Assembly (NCBI GenBank): GCA_015501585.1
Contig: JADNRY010000023.1
Coordinates: 372,001-436,000 of the forward strand
DNA length: 64,000 bases
Direction: 5' to 3'
Source: Rhodocollybia butyracea
Taxonomy: Eukaryota > Basidiomycota > Agaricomycetes > Agaricales > Omphalotaceae
Position numbers and translations under genes: made by a program. How positions within the stretch are numbered: position 1 is the stretch's first letter; every line of letters starts with the position of its first letter. The notes below the pieces were generated by a model. It searched no databases, had not been told where the DNA came from, and worked only from the letters and a program-made list of their open reading frames with translations. Shown in pieces: positions 9,629-21,912 of this stretch.

Positions 9629-11513
9629 AAATGATCAAAGAGCACATCAGTGTCTATTTAGAAAGTGAGAGAGTAGAATTTACACACCAGCTATAAAGTG
9701 AAAATGGCCAAATAGTACATCAGTGTCCGTTGAGAAAGTGAGAGAATGGAATTTATGCACCCGCTATGAAGTGAAAATGGCCAAACAGCACATCAGTGTC
9801 TGTTGAGAAAGTGAGAGAATGGAATCTATGCACCAGCTATAAAGTGAAAATGACCAAACAGCACATCAGTGTCTGCTGACAAAGTGAGAGAATGGAATTT
9901 ACGCACAAGCTATAAAGTGAAAATGGCCAAAGAGCACATCAGTGTCTGTTGAGGAAGTGAGAGAATGGAATTTACGCACATGCTAAAAAGTGAAAATGGC
10001 CAAACAGCACATCAGTGCTTGTCAACAAAGTGAGAGAATGGAATCTACACACCTCCTATAAAGTAAAAAGGCCAAACAGCAGATCAGTGTCTGTTGAGAA
10101 AATGAGAGAATGGAATATATGCACCAGCTATAAAGTGAAAATGGGCAAACAGCACATCAGTGCCTGCTGACAAAGCGAGAGAATGGAATTTACGCACCGG
10201 CTATAGGGTGAAAATGGGCAAACAGCACATCAGTGCCTGTTGACAAAGTGAGAGAATGGAATTTACGCACATGCTAAAAAGTCAAAATGGCCAATCAGCT
10301 CATCAGTGTCTGTTGAAAAAGTGAGAGCATGGAATTTACGCACAGGCTAAAAAGTGAGAATGGCCAATCAGCTCATCAGTGTCTGGAGAGAATGGAATTT
10401 ATGCACCCGCTATGAAGTGAAAATGGCCAAACAGCACATCAGTGTCTGTTGAGAAAGTGAGAGAATGGAATTTATGCACCGGCTATAAAGTGAAAATAGT
10501 CAAACAGCACATCAGTGCCTGTTGACAAAGCGAGAGAATGGAATTTACGCACCGGCTATAGGGTGAAAATGGGCAAACAGCACATCAGTGCCTGTTGACA
10601 AAGTGAGAGAATGGAATTTACGCACATGCTAGAAAGTCAAAATGGCCAATCAGCTCATCAGTGTCTGTTGAAAAAGTGAGAGCATGGAATTTACGCACAG
10701 GCTAAAAAGTGAGAATGGCCAATCAGCTCATCAGTGTCTGTTGAGAAAGTGAGAGCGTAGAATTTACGCACACGCTAAAAGTGAGAATGACCAATCAGCT
10801 CATCAGTGTCTGGAGAAAGTGAGAGCATGGAATATACGCACACGCTAAAAAGTGAGAATGGCCAATCAGCGCATCAGTGTCTGTTGAGAAAGTAAGAGCA
10901 TGGAATTTACGCACATGCTAAAAAGTCAAAATGGCCAATCAGTTCATCATTGTCTGTTGAGAAAGCGAGAGCATGGAATTTACACACACGCTAAAAAGTC
11001 AAAATGGCCAATCAGCTCATCATTGTCTGTTGAGAAAGCGAGAGCATGGAATTTACACACACGCTAAAAAGTCAAAATGGCCAATCAGCTCATCAGTGTC
11101 TGTTGAGAAAGTGAGAGATGGAATTTACACACATGCTAAAAAGTCAAAATGGCCAATCAGTTCATCATTGTCTGTTGAGAAAGCGAGAGCATGGAATTTA
11201 CACACACGCTAAAAAGTCAAAATGGCCAATCAGCTCATCAGTGTCTGTTGAGAAAGTGAGAGATGGAATTTACACACACGCTAAAAAGTCAAAATGGCCA
11301 ATCAGCTCATCAGTGTCTGTTGAGAAAGTGAGAGAATGGAATTTACGCACCCACTATAAAGTGAAAATGGCCAAACAGCAGATCAGTGTCTGTTGAGAAA
11401 GTGAGAGAATGGAATTTACACACCTCCTATAAAGTGAAAATGGCCAAACAGCACATCAGTGTCTGTTGAGAAAGTGAGAGAATGGAATTTACACACAGTC
11501 TAAAAAGTACAAG
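9629..11513. repeat. 73 bp minisatellite, about 26 units (copy 1)
   Basis: Each unit reads roughly AAAATGGCCAAACAGCACAT, then CAGTGTCTGTTGAGAAAGTG, then AGAGAATGGAATTTACGCAC, then a variable ATGCTAAAAAGTG or GGCTATAAAGTG. Variants are interspersed, which points to unequal exchange. Open frames across it (for example 10973-11396) are an artefact of the period. The same repeat lies at 27317-28757, 40699-40870 and 62137-62325, each time on the 3' side of a copy of the ubiquitin-like gene. Confidence 0.95.
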
Positions 11514-12204
11514 TTCACATTGGAAACCAAGGTATTAGCTTTTGTTAGTTCTCATAACATGGGTGAGCACATGCACTTCAGGCAACCACATATTTGGTCT
11601 TATTAGTCTGCACTTTTGTTACATTGACCTTGCTAAAAAGACCCAAAAACCTAGGCAAAACCTGGGCAGCTAGGTCATGACCTTGGGATTTAGGTCATGA
11701 CCTGGGAATTAGGTCATGACCTAAAAAATTGGTCATGACCTAGGTCAGGTTGGTCTTTTCCTGGGGTTGGTAGGTCATGGCCTGGGGTGAGATAGGATAT
11801 GGCCTAGGTGGGGCAGGGCATGGTCTAGGTGAGGGAGGGGATGGTCTAGGTGAGGGAGGGATGGTCTAGGTGAGGGAGGGGATGGTCTAGGTGAGGGAGG
11901 GGATGGTCTAGGTGAGGGAGGGGATGGTCTAGGAGGGGGAGGGTATAGTCTAGGAGGAGGAGGTTATGGTCTAGGAGGGGGATATATAGTTAGTTTAAGA
12001 GGTGAAGGGTGAGAGTGGAGGATGGTGAGATAGAGAATATAAGCAAGAATGAAATATCATAGAATCATGACAAGAAATGTGTAGTAACATATTGGGATTA
12101 TTGGGATTTTTTACATATCTGTAGATTATGACAAGATCAAGCTAAGTCACAGTGCCCTGTTCTGGGTTGTCAGGCAAGAATGTGACTTACCTGACCTAGC
12201 TGAT

Positions 12205-12450
12205 TCAGGTCATGACCTACTTTTTAGGTCATGACCTGGGTGAACTAGGTCATGACCTACCTGACCTAGGTCATGACCTACCTGACCTAGGTCATGACCT
12301 GTGTGAACTAGGTCATGACCTACTTGACCTAGGTCATGACCTGGGTGAACTAGGTCATGACCTGGGTGAACTAGGTCATAACCTGGGTGGACTCGGTCAT
12401 GACCTGGGTGGACTCGGTCATGACCTACCTGGCCTAAGTCATGACCCAAG
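12205..12450. repeat. AGGTCATGACCT tandem array, left arm
   Basis: About eleven units of 21 bp, each GGTCATGACCT plus a linker such as AGTTCACCCA or AGGTCAAGTA. The core dodecamer is a perfect palindrome. The matching inverted array is at 13742-14050. ORFs of the GHDLGQVGHDLVH type are products of the repeat. Confidence 0.9.
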
Positions 12451-12489
12451 CCAATTTAAAAATTACTAAATTAGGAAATTTTTCCATTT

Positions 12490-13020
12490 TTGCAGTGGAT
12501 GAGGTCAAAGCTGTTTTTATTTCCAAATAAGGCAATTTTCAAACACCTTAACCGGTTTTATGTTTTTTTAATAGAGTTAGATACATTTGGAAATTTTTAT
12601 AAATTACTATATTAGGCAATTTTATTTCAATAGACTTTTATTTCTTAATTAGGCAATTTCAAAACTTTTGCAGTGGATGAGGCCAAAGCTGTTTTCATTG
12701 CCTAATTGAGAAGTGACAAATTTGCAGTGGATGAGGTCAAAGCTGATTTCATTACTTATTTGAAAAATGACAAATCTTTTGCAGTGGATGAGGTCAAAGC
12801 TGTTTTCACTACCCAATTAAGAAATGACAAAACTGAACACACAAACTGTGTACACTCTTTTCCTAAGGACAATAGCTTGTGGTAGACATCCAGACCTTTT
12901 GTTTATACACAGAATAGGTTGCTCACCTAAAATGAAGCCAATCCTGTGGTGGGAAGGGGCTGGATTGCAAAATATCTTTTGGATAACCTTTGATTGTAGT
13001 GGATGAGGCCAAAGCTGTAT
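12490..13020. repeat. Five dispersed copies of GCAGTGGATGAGGTCAAAGC
   Basis: Copies start near 12494, 12669, 12724, 12782 and 12998, most preceded by a T-run and followed by TGTTTTCATT-like sequence. They sit in the unique centre of the hAT-like element, just inside the left arm. They could be transposase-binding or replication-slippage products; nothing shows which. Confidence 0.75.
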
Positions 13021-13741
13021 GCCCATAAAAGGAAATCAATGAAAAGTGTTGAGTCTAAAGATTGCTTGATATAACATGCAGATTGGCATGGATAAGGGTG
13101 ATCCTTTTCATCCCCTGATGCCCTGATGTGCTGTCTACTCTTTCTGAGTCTCAGATATATTTAGATGGCCACTGGGAGATCAGTCTTTATTGATCTTTGA
13201 ACTTTCTCATCAAAAACCCTCATTTTTTCGAAATTAGAGGATAAGTATCAGAGCATCCAGGGCAGGGTGGGCCACAGGCTTCTAGGACATTGTACCCTGG
13301 TATAATGGGTACATTTAGACGACTTAGGAGTAGCCTATACTGTCCTGGGAGAGTGGATAATAAGTGATACCTGTCTAATTAGGCATAAATTTTCGCTTTT
13401 TTGCCTGTTAAATCATTAATAGTGGGAGCTGTAGGCAAGAGAAGACTGTCTAGCTTGGCATATAGCATGCTAGGAATACATAGATTGATATCAGAACCTT
13501 TTCCTGATAACCCCTTCCCTTATCTTGATGTACCAGTACTCCTGGGTTCTTAAGTGTCTGATACTTGTGTCAAACTTATCATCACATCTTGAACTTCAGA
13601 TAGTGAGAATATTTTGTTATAGACATGCTATATCAGGTCCTGATACACTATTCCTCGAGTTTCTCCTCAATCCCTTGCCTACAGCTGCCTCTATTAATGA
13701 TTTGATGGTCCAAAAAGCGAAATTTATGCATACAAAAATTG

Positions 13742-14050
13742 GCTTGGGTCATGACTTAGGCCAGGTAGGTCAAGTAGGTCATGACCTAGTTCACCCAGGT
13801 CATGACCTAGGTCAAGTAGGTCATGACCTAGTTCACACAGGTCATGACCTAGGTCAGGTAGGTCATGACCTAGTTCACCCAGGTCATGACCTAGGTCAAG
13901 TAGGTCATGACCTAGTTCACCCAGGTCATGACCTAGGTCAAGTAGGTCATGACCTAGTTCACCCAGGTCATGACCTAGTTCACACAGGTCATGACCTAGT
14001 TCACCCAGGTCATGACCTAAAAAGTAGGTCATGACCTAAAAAAGTAGGTC
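13742..14050. repeat. AGGTCATGACCT tandem array, right arm
   Basis: About thirteen to fourteen 21 bp units, the inverted counterpart of 12205-12450, with a different order of the two linker types. The arrays have therefore been reshuffled since the arms were identical. Confidence 0.9.
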
Positions 14051-14467
14051 ATGACCTGAATCAGCTAGGTCAGGTAAGTCACATTCTTGCCTGACAACCA
14101 GAACAGGGCACTGTGACTTAGCTTGATCTTGTCATAATCTACAGATATGTAAAAAATCCCAATAATCCCAATATGTTACTACACATTTCTTGTCATGATT
14201 CTATGATATTTCATTCTTGCTTATATTCTCTATCTCACCATCCTCCACTCTCACCCTTCACCTCTTAAACTAACTATATATCCCCCTCCTAGACCATAAC
14301 CTCCTCCTCCTAGACTATACCCTCCCCCTCCTAGACCATCCCCTCCCTCACCTAGACCATGCCCTGCCCCACCTAGGCCATATCCTATCTCACCCCAGGC
14401 CATGGCCTACCAACCCCAGGAAAAGACCAACCTGACCTAGGTCATGACCAATTTTTTAGGTCATGAC

Positions 14468-16052
14468 CTAGCTGCCCAGGTTTTGCCTAGGTTTTTGGGT
14501 CTTTTCAGTAAGGTCAATGTAACAAAAGTGCAGACTAATAAGACCAAATATGTGGGTGACTGAACTGGCACATGCCTGTTGCTTTATTTGATATATCTGG
14601 ATAAGGTCAAGATTACCAGCAGACCGGCCATGGCCAGAGCTTGAATTATGCTGTTTTGCTTTTAACTTTATCTTGTTGTCTCTCCTGTCAGCATTATCAA
14701 TCTGAAATCGTCCAGGACAGCCCACACTGTCATTTGTTATGCATTAACATTATGAAAGAATACAAATAGATATTCACCAGTTGATCCAACCATTGTTCTC
14801 TTCCTTACTGTCATTCCATGTCTGACATTGTGGTCGTGGACACCTGTATTGGTCAGTTTGAGCCCATTGATAGGGCTGTTCAAAAACTGCTGTCATGATG
14901 ATCCTCGCGCCTGCTTGGACTCCCCCCCACCTCTCCAACTGGGTAACATCTGTTCCATCTTGAACATAAAGCACATATGCTCCGCGGTTTATAAACCCGC
15001 GCAATACTTCATCCCTGTTGGTGTTTTTGAAGTAACTTGCCAGTACACTCATGAATTGCTGGCAAAGTGTTAACCTAGGATACACAAACGATGATGTGTT
15101 GAACAGCACCAACCTCGTGCGACTGGCATTGCTCAACCAAAATATTAAACTCACGGCCTGTGGCATCCTTTACCGACACTATATGCTCTTGCACAAAACT
15201 TGAAGGCTGTCCTTGGCTCTCAAAAAACACTTGCAGCATGTTCATGGTTTGCATTACGGCGGGTAACTGGAGATGACCAAGAGATGACATTGGTTTATGA
15301 AACAAAGATTTGATCTGTAAAGATATTCACTCACCGTGTAGTCCTGCAAATGCCAGTCTACTTCCACTGTGCACTCCGCAATGGTTTGCTTGATGTCTGA
15401 ACTGTAATAGAAGCTGTTGACATCCAGTCGCTTCAGACAGTCCGAAATTGCATTCAGCTTCCTGAAGATTCAGCCCTGTTTGAGTATGCTTGAACTGTTT
15501 TAGGTCGGAACACGCACTGGGCCAATTCATCCCTTTGTTTTAGTATGCTTATAGGCGCGGTTGGCGGCAACTCCTCTGAAATGGCGCTGTCTAAGGATTG
15601 AAGACGTTGTACTAGGTGATCAACGTCTTCTTTATTTTTGTTTCTTGTCTGGCAGAACGGTGGATCACACATGGACTGGCATATTCTCAAGAACAGATTG
15701 ACTCACCTTGATGCTACGCAATACAACCAGCAAGCCCTCGATGGATGCTTTCAGTGGAGTGCCGGCGACGGGAATTGCGGGAGCAATTTGGGCGGCAAGG
15801 CCAAGACCGGGTTCCACGGCACTTAGGAACTTCCTTGATTTTTTTGTGGTGGAGTTGTGCTGGGAGTCAGGATCAACAGAGGGTTAGGTGGTTCGACTGT
15901 TCATTCACCGTAACAGGATCTTGACCCGTCAAGCCAGGTGCAGCTGTCGATATAATAGTGTTAGCTATTCCCGTCAAATTTTCCGGTTTAGGCTTACTAT
16001 TGGGCTTCTTCCAGAACTTGCGAACGGCTATCACTTTGCCCAGGATGTTCAT
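14468..16052 (-). pseudogene. Ubiquitin-like/zinc-ribbon gene, copy 1 (frameshifted, C-terminus replaced)
   Basis: This is a paralogue of the intact gene at 28764-30258 with the same six-exon plan. The N-terminal helical exon starts at 16052 (MNILGKV…), followed by exon 2 (TRNKNKEDVDHLVQRLQSLD), the ubiquitin-like exon (SVKDATGREFNILVEQCQSH) and the zinc-ribbon exon (RCPRPQCQTWND…). Small deletions in exon 1 near 15883 shift the frame and create a stop. The hAT-like element inserted at the codons after QQACA, so the reading runs into its terminal repeat and stops at 14468. The remaining exons still read openly, so inactivation may be recent. Confidence 0.8.
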
Positions 16053-16054
16053 TG

Positions 16055-17765
16055 CGATAAGAGAGAATGCAACGGAGGGTTGAGATGAGAGTGCGTAGGG
16101 AAGCACAAAGGGGTAGCGAGATGGCCTCATGTAGCCCATGTGGATAGACGTCTTGGGAACAAACAGCTTTCGACAGTACGGCACTTTTACATTCGATTCA
16201 ATTGGTACAAAATGGCATTGCTCAAGCTGGGAGATTTCTGGATAACTACAGATCTCATGCACCGGTTTGTATGCTCACTTGGGTAAGTACATACAAAGGG
16301 TTTGCATAAGTACCGGCATCGAGTGAGACGACAGAGCTTAGACAAGCAAGTACACCTCTTATATATAGACCGCCAGAAGTGGAAAGTTGGAAACGTTTGT
16401 GACAAAAAAAAATGCACCAGCTCGCACACAATTCCGAACAGCGATGTAATCTGTCTTGGGGTATGTTTATAAAACAAGAGCGTGTTTTACATGAGGAGTC
16501 TAAGATGGTTATAATATATGTTTGAACACAGCCTCGTCAACTGTCCTTCCAGATCCAGCAGCTGAAAGCTGTATTGGCAAGTCCTGATTAAACGTCAATC
16601 TCAGAGAGAACAGGAATGACTTGAGACACGCACAGTAACTCTTCCGAGTTCACTGAAGCTATACAGACAAAACGTTTTCAAGTGGCGTATGTATTCATTG
16701 AATGAAAGTGTAGCGCCCAAACACTGCATCAACGTCCACGTATTAATTCCGTATATCCTTTGACCAGTCCCGAGAGAACAGGTGTGGAGAGAAACAGCCT
16801 TGTGAGTGGGAGACACCAATCGTGGTGTATGCAATCAATGTGGTATGGTGCATTATTAAGAACCAAAACCCGGATCTTGTCGTAGTCGGTATAAGAAGGT
16901 CCAAGTCCAGATGTCCCAGCGGAGTTGGTCATAGCAGAGTATATGGTACGTGAAGCTTTGAAGAGGTGCGAGTCAGCAATGTGAGGAAAGGGTATTGTAT
17001 ATGTATTACACTAAGCATCGACGCCTCAATGTACCCAAACACGTACCCTTGAGATCAAAAGAGTGTCTGCTTCTCTTTACAATACGCCCCAGCTTATGCG
17101 GTGTATTCTGGTTTGTAGTGTTGTGCGCCAGTCCTTGTGAGCATGAGTAATGATTGAAAGGCTGAGAAAGGGGATATGTGGGTATTGACGAGGATAGTCC
17201 GTCACCGGCATTCACAGTGAAGTGCTGTCGATGGATATGCGAGCCAATAAACGCTCAACAGAAAAGAAGATGAGGGGTGTAACTCGGGCTTGAGTTTGTC
17301 GATGCGGAGATGCAGTAGAGCAGTAAGCCAAATTGTTCAAATGCGCTGGATCTCCGAGCTGCTGTGGTCCTGGAAGTGGTATATCTTTCTTAAGTAAAAA
17401 AAACCGGGCTACAATATGTAAGCAATGGATTAATCAGACAACCAAGAACAGTGATGTACCAAAAAGACCAAATATACACTCCATCCTATATCAATTTATG
17501 CTACCATGTACGGGGACGACTAGAAAGACTGGATGGAGGGAAAGAAAAGACACCGGCATAACCAGTCCGGTTCCTCATGTGACCTGTTGTTTGGCGCTCG
17601 CTTTTATGAACAACCTTTCTTCGCACAAGACGGCTATGTGCACTGCGATCTCACTCGAGCAACCTCCAAAATCGTATGATGGCTACATTCAAACCTTCAT
17701 CGATGTCATCTCCAATTACCCTGCTCACATTTACTCATGCCATCTCCTCGGTTCTCGTCAACTAG
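16055..17765. repeat. Conserved noncoding block upstream of the ubiquitin-like gene, copy 1
   Basis: It aligns in patches with 30260-32040, 42362-44060 and 62630-64000. Shared landmarks are CGAGTGAGACGACAGAGCTT, AACAGCTCTTCCGAGAGTAT-like sequence and TTGACGAGGATA near the far end. No frame is conserved between copies. It presumably holds the promoters of the minus-strand ubiquitin-like gene and perhaps of gene Y. Confidence 0.65.
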
Positions 17766-17769
17766 CTCT

Positions 17770-19450
17770 GCTTGTTATTGAATATTGACCGGTCGACCTC
17801 TTATCTTAGTCTATACAAACATGCTTTCTACTGTCGCTTGATGATTCCTATGTCCCGCAAACTCGAGCACGTTGCTCTTCCTGTTTCTTTCATAATTATC
17901 CGGGATTACAGTTGCAAAGGAGTTGGCGAGATTATGGAAAGATATTACTCTCAGCTCAGTTGTCATTGGACTTGTTCATATCTTAAGATTCTATATGATC
18001 TTCCCTTCCCCTTCCTCCTTTCCTGTTATCTCTTTTTCAGCTCTCTCTCTCTTCTATCACTTCTTCACAATTGCTTCATCGGCCCTAATATAATAGCACG
18101 CTTCGTTACCACTCTCAACAGCTCAGCGCTCATCCAACGACATCTGATCCTCCTCCTTCTCTACAATCTTCCTCAATTTCTACTCGCCTCTTGCTGCAAA
18201 CATTCTTCGAGACCTTTATGCCACGTCATAGTCCTTGGCCCTGGATGGCTGTATAAAAGATTGCGGCCTCACACTTTGTTTGATCTATCTTCCCGTACGA
18301 GCTGTTATCATTATCTTCCAGACGAAAGATACTGGGCTACTCAATACTTCCTCAGGCCTCACGTTCAGACTATTGACTTTGTTTCATTATTCAGCTAAAT
18401 GTACAACATGTTCGCTACTCCTTCAGCCTTCTTCGTTGCTGTTCAGCGTTGTCCCATCTTTTGATGCCACCATCAAGTTGATATTTGATATGTCTCATTT
18501 GTCTTTTTGGTGCGGGCTTTCAAGTGCTTATTTACCCTCCTACACGTACTCGTTCCCTCATTCAATGCCCCCCGTGATAACAGAACTGGATTGTCAGGCA
18601 CACCCGCTGCCCATGAATCTTCTGAGTGCAATATTGTAACGTCGCAATGGAGGGTCGCTACCGCGTTACCCCCCCACGTTCTCTAGATGTACACATGTCT
18701 GTTCTTGTGTCGAAGATTTTTCTTCCTTCAGGTGTTCTGCAACCTCGTAATCCTCTCTCAGAGTCTCACAACCACTGTGCGTCTTTAGATTCCCATTCCT
18801 CTCATTCCTCTCCTCCTCGAGCACCAGCAGTTCTTCCAAGTCTTCCAAGTCCTCTCACAGTAACAGCAATGGTGGAGGTAAAGGGAAAGGCGCAGGATAT
18901 GGGTCTTGTAGTAAGTGATCATGATTCACAAGTTGCTTCCCTTCTCCCCATGCTTATACGTTCCTTGAAAGATCCTGACCCCGAGTCAAGCGGGTCTTCT
19001 GAATGTGGTTCCTCTGACGCCGCTTCAGAACCTTTCTCGGGATTTTAATCGACCAAGACTGGATCCTCCAAATTTGGCTCCACAGTGACCGCAACAGTTA
19101 CTGATTACTTTGGCACGTGAGGCCTTGAGGATGGAGATTGGGGTCGCTTTTATTACTTCAATGTCACAAATCATGGAGTCTGCGGGGGATAGACGAATGG
19201 CATCTGCCCAGCTCGGTGGTACTGGTTTTTCTTCATTAACGGTATGCCAGTGGCCTCGAGTTCTAGTACAACATTTATCGATCTTGGAGTAAACAATATT
19301 TCAGGACTGAGGTGGTGAACAAATTGCAAAGATGACCTGCAGTTTTGACTGTGTAACTCAGTCTGTCTAAGCCTATCAGTCGAACCCTGGGGCTCTACCT
19401 CGCCGCTACCTTAACAGCTCACTTTGAACGTGAATTGAACGCGAGAGCAC
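17770..19450 (+). pseudogene. Orphan gene Y, copy 1, degraded
   Basis: I do not recognise the family. By comparing copies, coding character is clearest at the 3' part: near 19130-19290 the frame reads DGDWGRFYYFNVTNHGVC, a stop, then ICPARWYWFFFINGMPVASS and TTFIDLGVNN. The same peptide order is found in copies 2 and 3 with different disruptions. Further upstream are Ser-rich and Gly/Lys-rich stretches (near 18830-18900) and a segment matching the hydrophobic region of copy 3. In-frame stops and indels make this copy a pseudogene. NVT would be an N-glycosylation site if the product is secreted; that is inference. Confidence 0.5.
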
Positions 19451-19899
19451 CCCTCCACCTCGATGAGCGCGTCCTCAGAACTTTGACGTGCATCTTCAAG
19501 CATGGGGTTATTACCCCTTGGACCATTCGCTATATGAAAACACTGTACAGGTGGAACAACGCTTGCACTCAAAATCCATGGTAACACTCAACTCCGCAAC
19601 GACTCAACTGCGAGGAAGAAGGGCTCTGTCTGGCATGCTCAGATGGAGAAGATATTGTCATAGTACTCGTGATTTAGTACTGAGATCAACATGGTTCCCT
19701 ATCAGCGTACCGACTGGACTACGAACATGGTATGTACAGTCTTATCCCTCTGGTTATCTTCGCCGTTTTCGAGTGGGGGGACTGATTGGACTGTTCATTG
19801 GACAGAGTGTATTCACAAACGACGATCCTGGCGTCGAACTATATGGTGCCATTTACTAATGGTGTGAATATGCATATCAGAGTACGCGTTACCTTTGAC

Positions 19900-21912
19900 T
19901 GACTTAGTAATTGTTAAAAGTACTCAGCCAATAATCCTGTATTAATCAATTTCATCCATGTTTCTTGTTTATTCCAAAATTCTGCTCCATCCAAACCCAG
20001 TCATTATCTCCTCCGCAAAAACATTCAACACGGCGGTGGACCTTTAGGGTTGAATGGAATAATGCATCTACAGCAATGGGATTAGCGAGTAAGTGAGCTA
20101 GTATTACCATGCACTTACACGGTAGTATCACCGGAAGGGCAACAGTATACCCCATTACCGCCTATAACAGGGTGAGAACATGGAATGGGGTACATAAAAG
20201 TGTATATAAAAGCGCAGACTTACACTGTAACGAAGATGGTGCGCATGGGTAAACTTTTTTCGGTCATAACAAAACAAAAACAGCGTGGGTACTTACATCC
20301 TCATTGGTAGTGCCTAGAGCAAGACGAAGGCAGGTCAGCACCCAGCATGTACAAAGATTCAGAAAATGTAGTACAAACATGCTGCAGAGGCTCCTCCGAA
20401 AGCAAGGGTTTGTACAAGGAGGAGTGCAAAGAGGGCTGCGAATGATTTGTACACATCAAGTTAAGAAGTCCAGATTCGGTGCACGAAGAAACGAAACTTG
20501 TACTGGAAGAAGCCCCCTCTACTCGAATCCTTTATATACCCCCTCGTTATAATACCCGGTCCAAGGTTTAATCTGGCTAGAACAATAAGCCAGCTCCAGT
20601 ACTGTCACTTGCACGACTGCTGTATTGTTTGTTAGAATGACTTACTACGGGTAAGCTGGGGTAACGGACTTGGCATTGCACGTATTATTTATTTCAGCCA
20701 CCAAATTGAGAGATAAAAGCGGTGTATGAAGTCGGGAATATACCAGTCAGTTTAGGTTAGGTATAGCACCGGCTTGGGACCAAGTCCATCACAGTCAGGA
20801 TGACCTCATTAATGCTTGGGTAAGGAGGGTCGGTGATGCGTGTGAGAAGCCACTGCCAAGAGTAGAGAGAAGCCAAGAGTAGAGGGGATGTAAATATTAA
20901 TTACACCAGTCCATTGGTATTCATTTTCACTTCTTATTCTTTTGGTTTAGAAGCATTATAATAAGTTTAGTAGTATATGGTATGATCAATTGCCAAGTCT
21001 CCAGGAAAACTGAAGGAATAATAGTTTTTATATACCAAGTACCACCAACTTGACTCCGAGTCCGAGTCAACCTCAAGATGCACAACTGAATGAATCCGAT
21101 TGTACAGAAGCGGTTCAAGTGTGGGTGGGTGATTGATATACAAGGGTTGAAGGAGCTGATAGTGTTGTGTACCCATTTCACATGAATAATGAAAAGGCTC
21201 ATAGATCAAATGTGATATTGGCCTCTCCTTCAAGTGATAGCATGACTGAATCAAGTAATTGTCTAGGGAAACATCAGTCATTCTGAGAGCGGGGCAAACT
21301 TATATGCTTGTCTGGTCCAAAGCGACAACCCAATGACTATTGTGCCCTTGAACCTGGGAGTTTATAACTGTCGTGCAACGGGTGAAGCACTCATCGGGGA
21401 TATGACAGTTTTCACTTTTACAATTCCTCCGAGATGAGACCTTTTCCGGAACGTGTAAGCAGCTGTAGTACAAACCTTTCTCGTTCCAGTCTTGGACATC
21501 ATAGTAATCGCCAACACCACATAAGATTCAGAATCTCCATTGGGCTTTACTTCCTAAAGCATTGCCAAAGTACGATTGGAGAAAGCAAAGCGGAAATACA
21601 AGTTCCTTGTTCAAAGCACCAGCAAGTCCAAGGACAGTTGAATTCCTTTAAATGCATTGAATACCAAATACCAACAGACAAAACACCATTTTGGGCGGGC
21701 GTATCGATCGTCGGTGTATCTGCGCATTCATTCCAGAAGATGAGCAAAGGCATTGGAAGGACATTGAAAGGGCGACGAATTTGAGAATTGAAGGAGGAAG
21801 GAACACTGAGACTTGTCAGAGTGTGTCGTGGACTGGTAAAACTCACCATGCTTTTCGCGTCGCTCATGCCATCCCCTTCTGCAGAAACAGGCCGCGAGTC
21901 AATGCCATGTCA
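19900..21912. other. Mostly unassigned; partial module homology
   Basis: Positions 19990-20110 resemble 36895-36990 (CGCAAAAACATTCAACAC, ATGGGATTAG…, ATGCACTTACA). A TATA-like TTTATATACCCCC lies at 20529. A minus-strand ORF of 104 codons (21281-20967) and opposing ORFs near 21434-21867 have no recognisable domain and no splice support. I assign no gene. Confidence 0.4.

Larger units (their letters stand above)
11574..14567. mobile_element. hAT-like non-autonomous element with arms of over 0.8 kb
   Basis: The left arm (11574-12460) and right arm (13740-14567) are inverted copies. The tips are CACTTCAGGCAACCACATA and, inverted, CAGTTCAGTCACCCACATA. A 7-8 bp duplication, GCACATG(C), flanks the element (11567-11573 and 14568-14574), fitting the hAT superfamily. 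The inner arms hold 21 bp tandem repeats of the palindrome AGGTCATGACCT. The 1.3 kb centre has no transposase, only a five-fold repeat of GCAGTGGATGAGGTCAAAGC. The element is inserted in the last exon of module copy 1's ubiquitin-like gene. Confidence 0.85.

Noticed and set aside
10973..11396. Open frames such as MEFTHTLKSQNGQSAHHCLL
   Set aside because: They follow the 73 bp minisatellite period and appear only where a unit indel keeps one frame open.
9629..11513. CRISPR-like regularly spaced repeats
   Set aside because: Units are 73 bp with no distinct constant repeat and variable spacer, in a eukaryotic context with no cas genes.
12210..12469. Open frames reading GHDLGQVGHDLVHPGHD on both strands
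   Set aside because: They are the 21 bp palindromic repeat translated; the same happens on both strands and in the mirror array at 13724-14034. There is no independent coding evidence.
20967..21281. 104-codon minus-strand ORF
   Set aside because: Complete but without motif, paralogue or splice context; ORFs of this length are expected by chance in this composition.
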